Shown: piece after piece, positions 46,266 through 60,729 of the stretch
Numbering within the stretch: position 1 is the first letter of the stretch
Layout: every line of letters begins with the position of its first letter
Source: Circinella minor
Lineage: Eukaryota > Mucoromycota > Mucoromycetes > Mucorales > Lichtheimiaceae
Length of the DNA: 64,000 nt
Assembly (NCBI GenBank): GCA_016758965.1
Contig: JAEPRB010000144.1
Span: 1-64,000 of the forward strand
Direction: 5' to 3'
Program-made: the position numbers and the translations under genes
The notes under the pieces: generated by a model
The model's database searches: none
What the model saw: only the letters and a program-made list of their open reading frames with translations
What the model was told of the DNA's origin: nothing

Positions 46266-47822
46266 AGGACATTGAAGTAACTTTGTTCTTTTTATTTCTT
46301 AATAATGTTTTCTTTCATAGTACGTAATTCTCTCAATCATAGTATATTCTAAGAAAGCTGTTCAGTAAATATCCCGCGAGTCCCTGAATAATTCATTGTC
46401 TTGTATTAACATGCTGACCTACATATCAGCATAAATAATGGCGAACGGATGAATTTTATTGTAGTAAATTCTCTTTTGTACTACGACCTCTCACCCCCTA
46501 CTTCTTGCTTCCATAAACAACTAATTTTGGTTGTCGTTACGTTGTAAATCTCTCGGAGTCATCGGCGGATTAGCAACCGTTTACTCGGTATTTCTTGTTA
46601 GATACCAAAATAAAATTTAATCCACAGTAGAGAATATGAGAGAGCCTTGAAAGCCCATATCTATCCAATAATTAACAGCCCGAACCTTGAGGTGGCAACA
46701 GTCTGTTATCAAATTTAATCTTAGTTTATCTTTTATGAGTAAAAATTATCTCGCTTTTTTTTTTCTTTATAAAATTTAATGTTAATTCAGATATTACCTT
46801 CAAATTAAATAAAGTGCAGCATACTGCAAAAGAATGGACAACAGGTAAAGAACTTTTTAGCTAAATCAGATAAGATTTTAGTTAAATGACTTGGAACGAT
46901 TAAGAACAGAGTTTTTATCATTAATTGAGGGTGAGGCCAGTTGCGCATAAGGTCTTGTTCATATTGAACTCTCCAAGGCGGAAAAAAGAGAGGGGTGATA
47001 CGATTTCGACTATTTTGTTGAAAAAATATAATCATTGAATAACAAACTGCATATAAATCTGACTGTCAAACTTTATATACTGATACTACCAATGGTCAAT
47101 GAGTATGGGCTATAATCAACAAATATTCCAACAACATTTCCTAATAGCTAAGTAAAATCGATCCAACTTTTGCTTATGATAGTTCTACTTGAATTATCAA
47201 TTTCCCAAAGTATGTACATTTATGTCAATTGAAATATGGTATAGTAAATCCAGTTTTTATAAAACGTGAATATGTATTACGTAATTGTAATAGTCTTCTT
47301 ATTTTCATATTATAATGAGTTCAAATGTGTGAAAGTATGAATTTATGATCCGTATACTATTATTTATTAGGTTTTGTAAAATTTATTTTAAACCCATAAC
47401 TATTTTTTCTTTCATTATTGGGAATATTATATTGTACCGAGTATTTAAATCAGGTTAAGGTTAATAATGATTTTATACTAAAATTAGAAACCAATATAAA
47501 TCATTCTTTAACCAAAAATCGATAATACTAGTCGAATTTCTTCTCTTGGCTTCTTTTAGAATGGGTCATGTGGACTTTTTCGTCTTAACAAATTTCCGGC
47601 CAGTAAAATGATGACAGAAAAGATCAACATATACTAACAAAAAATTACAATTCACCAAAAGAAAAAAAAAAAAGAAGAAGGTAGCATTATCCATATAATT
47701 GATACTTTGTCCAATAAAGTTTTATTGAATAAAGAGAAAAAAAAATATTATATTATATTATTATTATTTTTTTATCCCAAGAAATCATTATCAATAGAAA
47801 AGAAAGGTATATATAACTTTGT
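44813..47822. other. Three-kilobase intergenic region, nothing recognised
   Basis: AT-rich, with long T tracts (for example 46230-46265). The minus-strand open stretch at 46805-47035 (WRVQYEQDLMRNWPHPQL, then LTKILSDLAKKFFTCCPFF) looks like a piece of a decayed coding sequence, perhaps of a transposon, but is unidentified. No tRNA or known RNA seen. Confidence 0.45.
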
Positions 47823-49342
47823 TTAATATTCGACTTCTTCCTCAATTTCCGAATCACCAAGGGAATCAGAGCCAACTTCTTCATAATCCTTTTCAAGAGC
47901 AGCCAAGTCTTCACGAGCTTCAGAGAATTCACCTTCTTCCATACCTTCACCAACATACCAGTGAACGAAAGCACGCTTGGCATACATCAAATCGAACTTA
48001 TGATCAAGACGTGCCCAAGCTTCAGCAATAGCAGTGGTGTTACTCAACATACAAACAGCACGTTGAACTTCAGCCAAGTCACCACCGGGGACAACAGTAG
48101 GACGTTGATGGTTGATACCAACCTTGAAACCAGTAGGACACCAATCGACGAATTGAATTGTACGCTTGGTCTTGATAGAAGCAATAGCAGCGTTGGTATC
48201 CTTAGGAACAACATCACCACGATACAACAAACAACAAGCCATGTATTTACCATGACGAGGATCACACTTGACCATTTGATTGTTGGGTTCAAAGCAAGAG
48301 TAAGTGATTTCAGGCACAGACAATTGTTCATGGTAAGCCTTGGCAGCAGAAATAATAGGAGCATAAGTGACAAGAGGGAAATGAATACGAGGATAAGGAA
48401 CCAAGTTAGTTTGGAATTCGTTCAAATCAACGTTCAAGGAACCATCAAAACGAAGAGAAGCAGTGATAGAAGAAACAACTTGGGCGATCAAACGATTCAA
48501 GTTGGCATAAGTGGGACGTTCGATATCCAAATTACGACGGCAAATATCATAGATGGCTTCATTGTCAACCATGAAAGCACAATCAGAATGTTCCAAAGTA
48601 GTATGGGTGGTCAAGATGGAGTTGTAAGGTTCAACAACAGCAGTTGAGACTTGAGGAGCAGGATAGACACTGAATTCAAGCTTGGATTTCTTACCATAGT
48701 CAACGGACAAACGTTCCATCAACAAGGCACCAAAACCAGAACCGGTACCACCACCGAATGAATGGAAGACCAAGAAACCTTGCAAACCACTACAGTTATC
48801 GGCAAGCTTGCGAACACGGTCCAAAACGGAATCGACAAGTTCCTTACCAACAGTGTAATGACCACGAGCGTAGTTGTTAGCAGCATCTTCCTTACCAGTA
48901 ATCAATTGCTCTAATAATGCAAATAGCCCCCTTTTTTTATTAGCATACATATACATATATATGTATAACATTGATATATTCTTTCCCCCCCCTATTCACT
49001 TTCTTTTGATTCATCATCCCACCTCCCAAAAAAAAAAATATTCCTCCCCCCCTCCCTTATTTTTTTTTCTCTTTACTTACCAGGATGGAAGAGTTGACGA
49101 TAAGTGCCAGTACGAACTTCGTCAACAACAGTAGGTTCCAAATCGACAAAGACAGTACGAGGAACGTGTTTACCAGCGCTAGTTTCACTAAAGAAAGTAG
49201 CAAAGGAATGGTCCTTGGTTTCTTGTTCAGCAGGGATGCGACCATCAGGATTGATGCCGTGTTCCATACAATACAATTCCCAACAGGCATTACCAATTTG
49301 AACACCGGCTTGACCAACGTGAACACTGATGATTTCTCTCAT
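47823..49342 (-). CDS. Alpha-tubulin
   Basis: Subunit of the alpha/beta-tubulin heterodimer. Start ATG is 49342-49340 ([20 protein letters not shown]); stop is at 47823-47825. Two exons make about 449 residues, the normal length. The intron (about 48920-49077) follows the codon for Pro in QLFHPG. The GTP-binding tubulin signature GGGTGSGFG is at about 48735-48765. The alpha-specific M-loop and C-terminal region ([20 protein letters not shown]) are present, and the acidic tail ends EEEVEY, so it has the C-terminal tyrosine that can be removed and re-added. Codon use is strongly biased to C-ending codons compared with neighbours (AAC, TTC, GGT), typical of a highly expressed gene. Confidence 0.98.
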
Positions 49343-50290
49343 TTTTTTTATATTATTTTAAAGATTAATTTGGAGATGGGGTTTTATAAGTCGATAGTTC
49401 CAAGGTTAGGGTAGGACACCGATGAAAAGAAAAAAAAAAGAATAAAAAAGAAGTAAAAAGAGTTGAACGCAAGAAAAAAAAATATATATATATCAGGGTT
49501 CTGGAAGTTCAGTTTTATAAACGCTTTGAATTGAATAAAATTATAAAGGCGCGCCAATAAAAATGAATATTTTTACCAAACACACGAGTTGTATTGCCCC
49601 TTATTTGAACATACATAGTCCCCTGGCACGTTTTGTGGTTGAAATGTAAACATGTGTATATTAACCATTATACTCGCGTGGGGGGAGGGGAGAGAAGTAG
49701 ATATAATGTTTATCTTTAAACAAAAGAAAACTATACCCTAAATTCTTAAAAACCTGTTTACAAAAAAAAAAAAAAAGTGATAAAAAATTTCTATGTTTTG
49801 AAGTTGATATTGTTATTGCTAAGTAACAAGGCAAAATGTTTATTATAGTTCCCCCATTAGCACTAGAGATATATCATCCTGTCAAAGAACACCATTTGAG
49901 ATGATGGTACACCGCATTGAATCAAGTGAAACGATACACATGAACAATAACTTTACTTCTATTTCATGTATAATTCTAAGGTTTTTTAAACGACACTATA
50001 ATATAAATAGTATCGGAGTGAAAGTGTTGAATGTAAGTTTATTTCCCAAAATAGATCGAACATTTAGATTAAATTTTAAGTGACACTTTTTTTTTGATTC
50101 ACATAAAAATGAGAAACCAACCTTTTTAGATTTTAAATAAATATTTTGTATATTATAATGAATAATGAATTAAGAGAAAAAAAAACACAAATTATGAAAG
50201 AAATACAAAAAAAAAAAAAAGAAGAAAAGAATGATACAAAAAAAAATATGCAAAAGAAATGAGGAGAAGAAAAAGTTATGAATTTTTTTT
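49343..50290. other. Upstream region of alpha-tubulin and 3' flank of SDA1
   Basis: Holds the tubulin promoter, including a GGCGCGCC palindrome at about 49549-49556 and G-rich runs at 49680. The open stretch at 49901-50083 lacks homology. No further gene. Confidence 0.5.
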
Positions 50291-52793
50291 TTAATGTTTG
50301 GATTTTTTCTGTTTGTTGATAGCAGCCCGTAATGCTTTTTGTTTCTCGACCAAACTTCGTTTGCCTTTGAGAATAACAGATGTCTTGTGTGCAATCATCA
50401 TAAAATTCTTCTTGCGAGCCTTTTCTCGGTTGGTCGTACTGCCACGTTCCTTGCCTCTCTTGGAACCGAACTTTTCACGACCTTCACGACCTTCTTGAAT
50501 AGATGCCAAACGGGCTTCGTAATCCATCTTGGCTTTCTTACGTGCACCCAAAATGACACTTTCATCAATTTGATTATCATCATTCACCTTATCATTCGTT
50601 CGCTTAACACCAGCTGCTTTATCTACTTCTTGGTTTTCTCGAAGTTCATTTAATTTAGCAAAATCAGCTGGCGTAAGAATACGACTTGAAGCAACCTTAA
50701 GCATAGTTTCGCGTTTCTTTTCTTCTTCTTCACGACGTGCTTCATTTTCCTTGCGTAATTTTTCTTGATGTTCTTCTGAAATTTCTTCTGCATCTTGTAA
50801 TTTACGCAATTGTCGTTTACCAATACGTCGTTGTTTCTTTTCACCAGGTGCCAACTCTTTCTTTTCTTTCTTCTTTTCGCCTTCTTCTTCATCTTCGTCA
50901 TCACTCATGGCAATCTTGACATCACCTTCGTCATCCGATACATTGACCCAACCTTCTTCTTCACTATCACTACTATCTTCATCGACTTCCCAACCTTCCC
51001 ATCCATCATCACCATTTTCTTCAGCATTCTCAGCTTGTTCGTCAAGTAATTCAATACCTTTCAAGCCAGAACCATCACCTTCACCAGCACCAAATTGTAA
51101 TCGAGGAGCAGAACCATCTTTGAGTTGCATAGTGGCAGAACGTCCACGATCTTTCTTTAATAACATTTCTGGATTAACTTCACGATAAAGTGCAATTAAT
51201 GATCGTGCACCTGTTAATACACCCTTATCTCGATGATTCTTATACTGTGTTAAATCTTGTAATAATGTTTCATCAATAGCAAGAGGTTGACGAGCACAAA
51301 TTTCACGAATACCGTTCAAACTAAATAAAATGATAGATATAAAATATTTAGAATTTTTTTTTCTCTCACTTATATAAAATAAACAAAAGTAGATTGACAT
51401 TTACCCAGCAGCGATAACTTCATTGGATACCCGATCAGTAACAAAATTATTAGCAATAGCTTTTAAAACAGGTTCAATAGCATCTGGTGGAACTAATGTA
51501 TGACTTGCTTGAGCAGCAGAAACCAACACCATGGTAACATCCCGTTGTGTAGGTTGTAAATATTTAATCAAATAAGGATAAAATCCAAGCAATGATAATT
51601 GATGAATACCAATAACACGCGAAATTAAATTCATACGCAACAATCTAATTTCCCATCGTTCATCTTTAGCATTTAATTTAGAATATAATTTTTCAGCAAA
51701 ACCTTGTGGATCATTCAATAAATGAAGTGCTGAGAAATTAAATGATTCGGCCTTTGTTTTGTTTTTGGCTTTTTTCGATATTCTTTTTTTGACAGTTTCT
51801 AAACGTCTGGATCGAGCTTTGGTCTTTTTTGTATATACACTGGCTTGCTTCATACGTTTCAAATCGGGGATATCATTATCTTCATCTTCAGATTCTTCCT
51901 TTTCTTCATTGGAACTCAAAAAGAAACGAATGGCTGTTACTGCAATTTTACTGACAGGTGAAAAGCAAGCTTCAGCAATAACATTGACTGTTTTAGCATC
52001 GTTCCTGTATATATATATATGTGTGTGTGTATAATAAGTATATTGTTTTATTCCAAAAAAGAATAGATTCTTCTTAATAATATTATTATTATAAAAAAAA
52101 ACTTACCAAACATTTTTATGGTACAAATCAATACACACATCTACACTTTTCTTTGCTGCAACAGCATTTTCATCACTATTACCGGTTTTGACAGATTCAA
52201 GCATTGTAAACATAAATGATTGTAATGATCGATTCAATTTGTTGTTCTTGGCTTTGATATTAGCATTCTTAATATCATTGACAATATGACTATACAATAA
52301 TTCTCTTAAATGTTTATCTTTACATTTAAATAATGTAAAGAACAAAGGTAATAACCTAAAAAATAAAAATAATGTTAGTAACTTTTTTTTTTTTCTTCCC
52401 AATTCAAAAATAAAAATAGTTTCGTTTTCATAATACATACCGAGTATTATCCAATACACCTTTATTACGTAAAAGAATAAGAGCTTGAACAAAACTTTTA
52501 CGAACGTCTGGATTTAATACAACACAATGTTGTTGTAATAAATCAACCAATTGTTGTGGAAATTCTTTAGTCTCGGTAGGATAACATTGTGCTACTTGAC
52601 TAATAAAAGTAACTAATTCAGAAAGTTCTTTGGCTTCTTCACTAGGTTTTAAACAGAAAATGGATAAAGTCGATTGGTAATGACGATATTGTTGTTGAAA
52701 TTCTGCTTCATACGATTTTGAATCTCTTTTAATAAGATTTTGTAATTGTGGTAAGTGAGTTGGTAAAAAGGCAGCACGATTTCGTTTTCCCAT
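50291..52793 (-). CDS. SDA1: SDA1 ribosome-biogenesis protein
   Basis: Nucleolar protein needed for 60S subunit maturation and nuclear export. Start ATG is 52793-52791 ([20 protein letters not shown]); stop is at 50291-50293. Four exons make about 740 residues. The N-terminal half is helical repeat-like ([31 protein letters not shown], and the exon with [19 protein letters not shown]), as in the SDA1 N-terminal domain. The third exon contains the signature [20 protein letters not shown] and [20 protein letters not shown]. The last exon has [20 protein letters not shown], the Asp/Glu-rich tract ([18 protein letters not shown]) and a very basic, Lys-rich C-terminus ([20 protein letters not shown]). 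All hallmarks and length fit. Confidence 0.95.
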
Positions 52794-53129
52794 ATTTGAT
52801 TTATAAAAAAATAAAAAAGAAAAAGGGGGGAAATGAGGGGTGGGTATATCCAAATAATAAAAAAAAAAGAAATGTAATAAAGGAAAAGCACCAAAAAAAA
52901 AAAAAAAAAGTTAAAAATGGGAATTTCTTTTTTCTCTATTTCACAAAAAGAAATTCCGGTGCCTGGTCAGTTAGGTGGCTTATAAAATTCATGCAGGTGT
53001 ATAAACCTTGACTGGTTCAAAAACTCAGTACGTAAAAGAAATGAGAATTCTAATTTATGTATACGTATAATATAATACAGCAAATATATACTTGTAGTAT
53101 GTAATGAAAACTAATAATAATAATACTAT
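52794..53129. other. Short intergenic region upstream of SDA1
   Basis: SDA1 promoter and 3' flank of the Rho GEF gene, both minus strand. It contains an A tract at 52890-52908. Nothing else seen. Confidence 0.55.
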
Positions 53130-56100
53130 CTATGTTTTATGTAATACCAGTTGAAAAAGTTGTTGTCTATCTAATGTATTCGATTCAACCATACAACCAT
53201 GAATAATATGTTCATTATTCACAAACCCTTCATAGGTTAACTGACATGAATCTGCATGCATAATTTGAACAAGTTCACCCTAAATATTATAATACGTATA
53301 GATAAAAAAAAAAGTTTAGTATATATATATACTTTAACATTAATAATTATTTAGCTTGAGTCAATAATCTTACCGAATATATTTTTCGAATTTCAATAAA
53401 ATGATTGGAAACTCCAATAACATAATCTTTGTGACGAACAACATGAAGTGGTTCACTTTCCCATTTAAACATATAAGGTTGTCCATGATTACCTGTTGCG
53501 ATTCGATGTCCATCATGTGCATCAATGATATAAGCATAACGATTATAACATAATAAGATACGACTTGATGTTAAATAAAATGCAGCTCGAGCTTCTAAAC
53601 TATCATTATCCTTTCTTCGTCTATCATCAAGTGATAATGATGATCTTTGTTCATGTGGTTCTCCATCATCAAAAGAAAAAAATCGAAAATTGTTTAAACA
53701 TACAAGTGCTACATTTCCTGCACCACAAAATTGAACCATTCGAACATCTTTACCACGAATATTTTCCTAATAATCATATCCAAAAATATATATAAGTATC
53801 AATGTAATAATACGTACTACGTAATATGTTTATTATAAAATATCTTACATGATGCACGCGTTGAAATATATAAGTATGTGGACTCGTAATATGACGATTC
53901 GTAAAATATTGTGGACTCATTAAAACAAATCGTTCACGTGTTTTTGCATGATATAATTCTTCAATGGGTTTAACAGCAACCAAAACACTTTCATTATGTC
54001 GCTTTTTCTTATATATTAATAAATCTTTGTGTTGTTGAGTTGATCCAACCTCGAAAAATTGAACAGATTGATCAATGGACATGGATTGACCTCTTATAAA
54101 ACCATGTCTACTATCGTATGTTGCATCAATAATGGATTCAATAGTATATGCTTTAAGTTCATGGTGCATTGCTATTAAAATAAAAATAAAATATATACCC
54201 AATTATTATTATTTTTTTTAAACCCCCCCCCTCCATTCATTTTATTTTATAAATCATACTCATCATCGTTGTTTTTTTTTTCTATTTACCTGTCAAGACT
54301 AACAATAAATTTGCTTTGGGTGACATTGTGGCCATTTGTAATACTTTACCAACTGGTAACATTAAATCAGCAGTAGATGAATCGTTATGAACACGATATA
54401 TGCCAGTGTTTGTACCAACAGCAGTAATACCATTTCCTTTATATATAAAGTAATTAATAAGTAATAATATTATATTTATTATTCATAAGTACTTTTATAA
54501 TAGTTATTTGAAAAGACATATATAAAGGGAATTATGAAAAGAAAAGGAAAACCATTATATTTATAGCTTACCAAGTGGTACTGAACAGTTTACTTTATCA
54601 TAACTAATTATATCTTCATTTCTTGAAGAAGATGATTCACGGGTAACACGAAATGCTGTACGATTTAACCAAGATAATCGAAAAACATCATTATGTTTAT
54701 TGTTTTGTTTATATAGCTTACGAGCTTCATCAATAGCTTTTAAACATCTTTTTTTTTCATTCATGGAAGAACAAGAAAGTACTCTTGGTTTATGATTATT
54801 TTGACCCAAATGTACAAGTGTAATAGTAGAACCTAAATCTTCTTGTGATGAATCACTATGTAAAAATGAAATTCTACGTCTTCTTGTTGTACTTTCATTA
54901 GATGATGTTGAAGATGCCGAGGATGGTTTCATAACCCAATTTGTTTTACTTTCTTGTACATGAAGCATGGGTAATGGTATCTTTTCCATAAAACTATGTA
55001 CATCACGACGTATATTTCTTTTGGTTGATGAAGTTGTCGAAATGGCTGTTGTTGTTGTTGTTGTCAATACCATATGATCAAGAACAAACACATGAATTGT
55101 CTTTTTATTAATTAGTGTTGTAATACTATTAGAAGATGATTTTTTAAGTGCTCCATGATATAAAAGACGACGTTGAGGTGCAGCTAAATCCAAATCTTCT
55201 TCTATTATTACATCAGAAGATGAAATTTTTAAATCATCCGCAAGTCGTAAAACTTGAACACGTCGTTCTGTATCTATTTTGGCCAATTTTTTAGATTCAC
55301 GTTCGATGCGTTCCATTTTTTGAATACCATGTTTTAAATAATCGATATCTGGATGACCTTCTGGTGTATAGGCAAGAATACCTCTTAAATAAGTCATGTA
55401 AAGAGGCATTTGCATTCGTGGTGCCAAATAAATATAATTGAGGGAAGTAATTTTTGAATCAACAATTCGTTTGTCTTCTTTTACTCGTTCCAAAAGATTG
55501 GCAAAATGAGAGTTAGTGTTACGTTCATGATCGATAATATATTCAGCTAATGGAATATTAGCCAAATAAGTGACAATGGGTTCCGACATCAATTTAATAT
55601 GACTATAAAAAAGGTCTCCAATCTTGTAGATAGCGCCTCCTCTTTCTTTTTGACTTGATATTCTTAAATGTTTCATATCATTATATAAATCTCGATTCAT
55701 TTTATGAAGCGTATCAAAAGTACTAAATGCATTGGATACTAAAGTTTTTCGTTGTTCTTTTGTACCGATTGTATTTGTTGAAAGAATGGAATCGATAATC
55801 ACCTAAATGAATAATGAATTGTTCAGTATTTTCTTTTTATATTTCATCTTACACGTCTTCATTTTGATAAATATCTTACATGGTGTAAAATATCAAGTGT
55901 TTTACAATACGATCGATGAGATCGAATCAAGTCAAGAATTGCATTTTGTCGGGCTGGTTCATCCAATGAATGAATTATTGTTCTTTCTTCGTTACTACTA
56001 TTACTATCTTGGCGTCGATAATAATGTTCTTGTTGTATTTGACTATCATTGTATTGTGAATTTTCCCCATTTAAAGTAATCGATGAATCAACGTTCTATT

Positions 56101-57438
56101 TTTTTTTTTTTTTTTTTTTTTTTGTGTATGTGGTCAGTAAAAAAAAAAAAAGTATATATTTTTCACACTAATTAACTTACAACTTGAGAATGATTGTGTA
56201 ACAATGACCTTACAACAACAGGAACTGATGTGGATTGATCACATTGCTTTTTATATATCTATCTATATGTTAATTTCACTCTGTAAAAAAAAGAAAAAAA
56301 AAAAGATAAAATCACATATATAAAAAGAAAACTTACTGAAATTTCTCGTATAGCATTACTTGGATTATTAGGACATCTTGGTGCATAACAATCTGTGTTA
56401 CCAGGTTCACAACCCATTACATAACATGGTGTTAAATTGGATAAAACACTCACAGGTTTTGTTTCTTCTTCTAAAGAATCATAACGTAACATATATTTTT
56501 TACCCCAAGCTGAACTAAAGGATACATCACTTTTAGGTGGTGACCCATAATCTTCTGCTGGTTGAAATAAAGCATGAGGTTTACAATGTAAAAGTGCATT
56601 AGCAACTTGAATGGTTTTATATTCTGGATAATAAGCTAATGCTAAAAGTCCATGCAATGCATTCTAATTAAAAAAAAAAAAGGAAACCATTTAGTATGTT
56701 GTATAAGAAATATTAGTTTTAGAGTCAATCTATTTTTTGTTATTTGCATATGGCGTGTGTGTGTGTGTGTGTGTGTGTGTGGGAAGGAGGTGAGAGGGGC
56801 CAATACTTTACAACTGTTTCTTCACCCGTAAATGTCTTTCGATGACCAAGTTGATGTACTAATGCTTCTGCGAGAACAGAAAGAATACTACAATTGGCTG
56901 AATCGATAGGAGTAAGATAATTTTCTTGATGTTCATCATAGAGTGGTGTATTACTAGTTGATCGTTCATATTCTAACATTATTTGTGAAGATCGATATGC
57001 TGAAATATAATCTTGAGTAGGTTGAGGTACTGGTCTTAATGATGGTGATAAACTTTGATTGGATGAAGATGAAGAAACAGTAGGTGTATTATTATTATTA
57101 TTATTATTATTATCATTTGTTGTTGTTATTGTTGTTGATGATGATGGTGGTGGTGGTGAAGAAGAAGAAGAAGATGATGATGATAAAGAGGAATTGGTAT
57201 TATTTTGAGCAGCAAGCATACCATTGACAACCAAAGGACCTGAAATTCGTCTTTTTCTCTATATAATTATTCAAGGGGAAAAACTCAAATTAAATTTAAA
57301 ATGAATTTAAAAAGACAAATAACTTTAAAAACTTACCAGAGTAGGTGGACGTAGTTGTACAGCAGATCTTTGTTTACGAATAACATTACTAAGATTATAA
57401 TTATTATTATTATTATTTTCGTTATAATATACCTCCAT
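53130..57438 (-). CDS. Rho guanine-nucleotide exchange factor (Rom2/Tus1-like)
   Basis: Activator of Rho1-type GTPases, thus of cell-wall synthesis and actin polarity. Start ATG is 57438-57436 (MEVYYNENNNNNYN); stop TAG is at 53130-53132. About eight to ten exons make roughly 1100 residues. In order: an Asn/Ser low-complexity N-terminus; a DEP-like region (LVHQLGHRKTFTGEETV, then NALHGLLALAYYPEYKTIQ); a Cys-rich segment (CEPGNTDCYAPRCPNNP); the DH domain (PARQNAILDLIRSHRSYCKT through SLNYIYLAPRMQMPLYMTYL, about 56000-55330, where LxPxQRxxxYxxLL-type residues are recognisable); a PH domain (LLYHGALKKSS, IHVFVLDHMVL); and a CNH/citron domain (from about 54590 to the end: NCSVPLG, GITAVGTNTGIYRV, MATMSPKANLLLVL, VRMVQFCGAGNVALVCL order reversed across exons). 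The DH-PH-CNH order is typical of fungal Rho1 GEFs. Confidence 0.88.
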
Positions 57439-58014
57439 TATTTATGAACGATGAACGTGGGGAAGGAAACAAAAAGAAAAAAAGTAAAACCCAAATACGT
57501 GGATGAAATCTTTTTTTCTTATTTAAATAAGGAAGAGAAGGGCGCAGTAAAGTTTAGTCTATAATGTGGCGCCCTTGTTACATATATATATAAAAGAAAG
57601 ATTGATCTTATGATATGGCCTCATTATCAACATTGTAATTTTTTTTTTTAGTGTGAGTAACACCACTTTACACTACGCATTTTTTTTTTTTTACACTTAT
57701 CGAAAATTCTTAATCCTAAAATGGAATATTGTGTGTTTTCTATATGGCGCACAAAAAAAAAAAAAAAAGAAAGAAATTATAACTTGTTAAATAAAAATAA
57801 AGGAATAATAATAAGAGTAATAATACATTTAGTTTGGTTTTGTGATTCGTTCTTGAATTTTTTTTTTTTTTTCATTATTTTTTTTTTAAAGTTGTAAAAA
57901 GGAAAGAAGTGGGTAGGGGACGGAGGGGGAGGGGGAGAAGTTTGGGTTGAGTGTGGGGTTGGGGGGAATAAAGAGAGAAGATAAACTTTGTTTTGGAATT
58001 TTGAATTCAAAAAT
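57439..58014. other. Intergenic region between Rho GEF and AP-1 gamma genes
   Basis: Promoter of the Rho GEF gene and 3' flank of the AP-1 gamma gene. It has long A and T tracts and a C/T-rich stretch (57915-57965 on minus). No gene seen. Confidence 0.55.
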
Positions 58015-60692
58015 TTAAAAAGCATTTTCAGGGAAAGGACCATATTCTGCTACATCATCTATTTTTTGTCCATTTGACAATACATAAGAAATACGTAATC
58101 GCAATTTAACAGGTGTCTATAAAAAATAATTTCATATTAGTTTTCTTTTATATATATAGTTCATTGTTTTTTTTTCTTACCTGTTGAGGATTATTGATAC
58201 GCATTAATTGCTTTTCAGTACCACCTGATTGAACAGTTGAGCTACTAGCAGGTGCCATTTGTAATTTTTGACTCCTTGGTACAGCAGCTTGAAATTGTAA
58301 TGATGAAATAGTACCTTCTGTACTATTATGAAATAATACTTGTATATTAATAATAGCACCATTATTACGATCCTTTGCAGGAACAAGATTAATAATAAAA
58401 CCATTCTTTCCATAAGCTTGATAACCATTTGTTGTTGTTGTTGTTGTTGTTGATGATGATGTTTGTGTAGTAGAAAGTGTAGGGCTATTATTTGCCATAG
58501 CTGGACTACCAGTACTAAAAGCAGGTGAAATAGATCGTTGAGCAGAAGAAGGTGAAGTGGTTCCTCCCATGGAGAAACCAAGAGATGCAAGTGGATCAGG
58601 ACTTGAATTAGATGGTGGTGGTGTAGAAGATGGTTGAGGTTGTACATCCCCACCAAGTAAATCCATTAAAGCATTGTTTTTATTCAAAGAAGAAGAAGAA
58701 GGAGGAGGTGATGAAGTTGTTGGAGGAATAGGTGATGATCCACTACTACCACCGCCACCACCAAAAATATCTGCTAAAAGATCTATATTTTGAGTAGATT
58801 GTTGAGTTTGTTGTTGTTGTTGTTGAGGTTCTGGAGATACAGATACTTCTTCTTGTTGTTGATCTCCACTTGAAGCTGTACCAACACCCATAAGATCCAA
58901 TAATAACTATATAAATAAAATAAAATTATACAATTGTTTAAAATTGACTGGGTAATTGAAATTAAAAAAAAAGTTCATAATATTTACATCTTGATCACTT
59001 GGTCCACTCTTTTGTTGTCCTTGTCCAGATGCTAAATAAATAAATAAAAAAAAAACGAATTAAAAACTTTTTTTTTATTTATCCTTATAAATCTTTATAG
59101 TATCAAAAAGAAGAAAGATTATTTACCATGACTATTGATATCATTTTCAGATGTTGATGATTCAATAATAGATCGACCTTCAGGTACAGGCATACGTTCC
59201 AAAACAGCAGAACGAATATTATCAAAAGAAAAGAGTTGGGTATATTCAACAGCACGTTGTTGAATTTCGACTTCCATACTGGTAGAGTGATCATGTAAAA
59301 TCTGTTTAATATTTTGTTGAACATCATGATCATTAAGACGAGAAGATAATTTCATCAAAGTGGTCAAAATGTATTCACGAGTAAGTTGATTGGCGTAAGG
59401 ACCCATCAAGATAGATTCTAATAATCCAACAATGGAACTATCAGAAACCTAAAAAAAAAAAAAAGAAAACCAGTGTTTTTTTTTTAATTTAATTTATTAA
59501 CAACCATTATAATATAATTCAAATAATATATTCTCATCCTCATTAATCCTCCCCTATCCCCCGACAGCTTTTTCATTTATGAATATATATATTTACCTCG
59601 ATTGTCTTGTTTTCATCCTCAAAACTACCACCATTTACTAATACATCACCATATTCACCAATGACCCAAACACCGGCAAGAACAAAACCTTCCTATTTTA
59701 ATTGCATATTTTTTTTTTTTTTTAAAAAAAAAAATTAGTAACAAGATTCCGTTTTTCTACATATCTCTCACAAACATATATATTCATAAACTACTTTCTT
59801 ATTTATTTATTTTATTTTTTTACTAACCTGAGAAATATCTTGTTTTAAACCAGCATACAATTTTTGAACGGTATATTGATGTAATTGAGATGTTTGAGCA
59901 ATAAGTCGAATAAAATTAGCCAATACTTCTTCACGAACAAAATTTCCTGCCAATTTAAGCATACGTAACATGGTATCAATATGCCATCTACTATTGGGAG
60001 CAAATCGTTCGGCAGCAAGTGAAATTTTGGTAGTCATGCTTTGTTTAAATTCACTATCTGCCACTTCCAGGAATGCCAAAAGTTCACGGGTCAATACTCG
60101 TACATTACTTTCATTAATAAGAGCAAAACTTAATTCCAAAGCACGTCGACGAATAGAAATATCACCATCACGTAAACAATCCAAAATAATGTTACGATGA
60201 CGTTGAACTGCTTGAGTTTCGATACCTACAGTCTTGTTTAATGTTTCCAAGGCAACGTAACTAAAAAATATATATATATATAAAATGATTAGTTGCTTAG
60301 AGCATTGTTTTATTTTTTATAAGATGAACAAACATATATATATATGAAAACTCAAACTTACCGAATATTATTATCACGGTTACTCAAGAATTTACCCAAA
60401 ATGTTGACAGCAAGAACACGTAAACCTGCTTCACTTTGAATATCCATGATCGTCAATACAGTTTCATATAAAATAGCATTACCCACATTCTTTGTACTTT
60501 CAGTATTTGTAGCTACTTGAGCAAGAATATCATTCATTGCATCAGAAGCTTCTTGATCATTTTTGGCAAGAATACGTAAAAGACGAAGAATCTTGACTTG
60601 TAAAAATGGATCAGTGACCCCTGTAACATCATGTTCTGGAGAAAATCCAGCACTGACAAGATTTTTCAAATGTCGAACTAAAAGTGGTACTG

Positions 60693-60729
<37 letters not shown>

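Noticed and set aside
46805..47035. Minus-strand frame with WRVQYEQDLMRNWPHPQL
   Set aside because: Looks protein-like but is short and isolated, with no start context or neighbours in frame; not enough to call a gene or a named pseudogene.
47961..48647. Long plus-strand open frame of 228 codons
   Set aside because: Exact antisense of the alpha-tubulin coding exon; biased codon use in tubulin removes stops from the opposite strand.
49549..49556. GGCGCGCC palindrome before alpha-tubulin as another S-phase element
   Set aside because: It lacks the ACGCGAC form, and GCGC runs occur at several unrelated intergenic places (about 20633, 20945, 23312).
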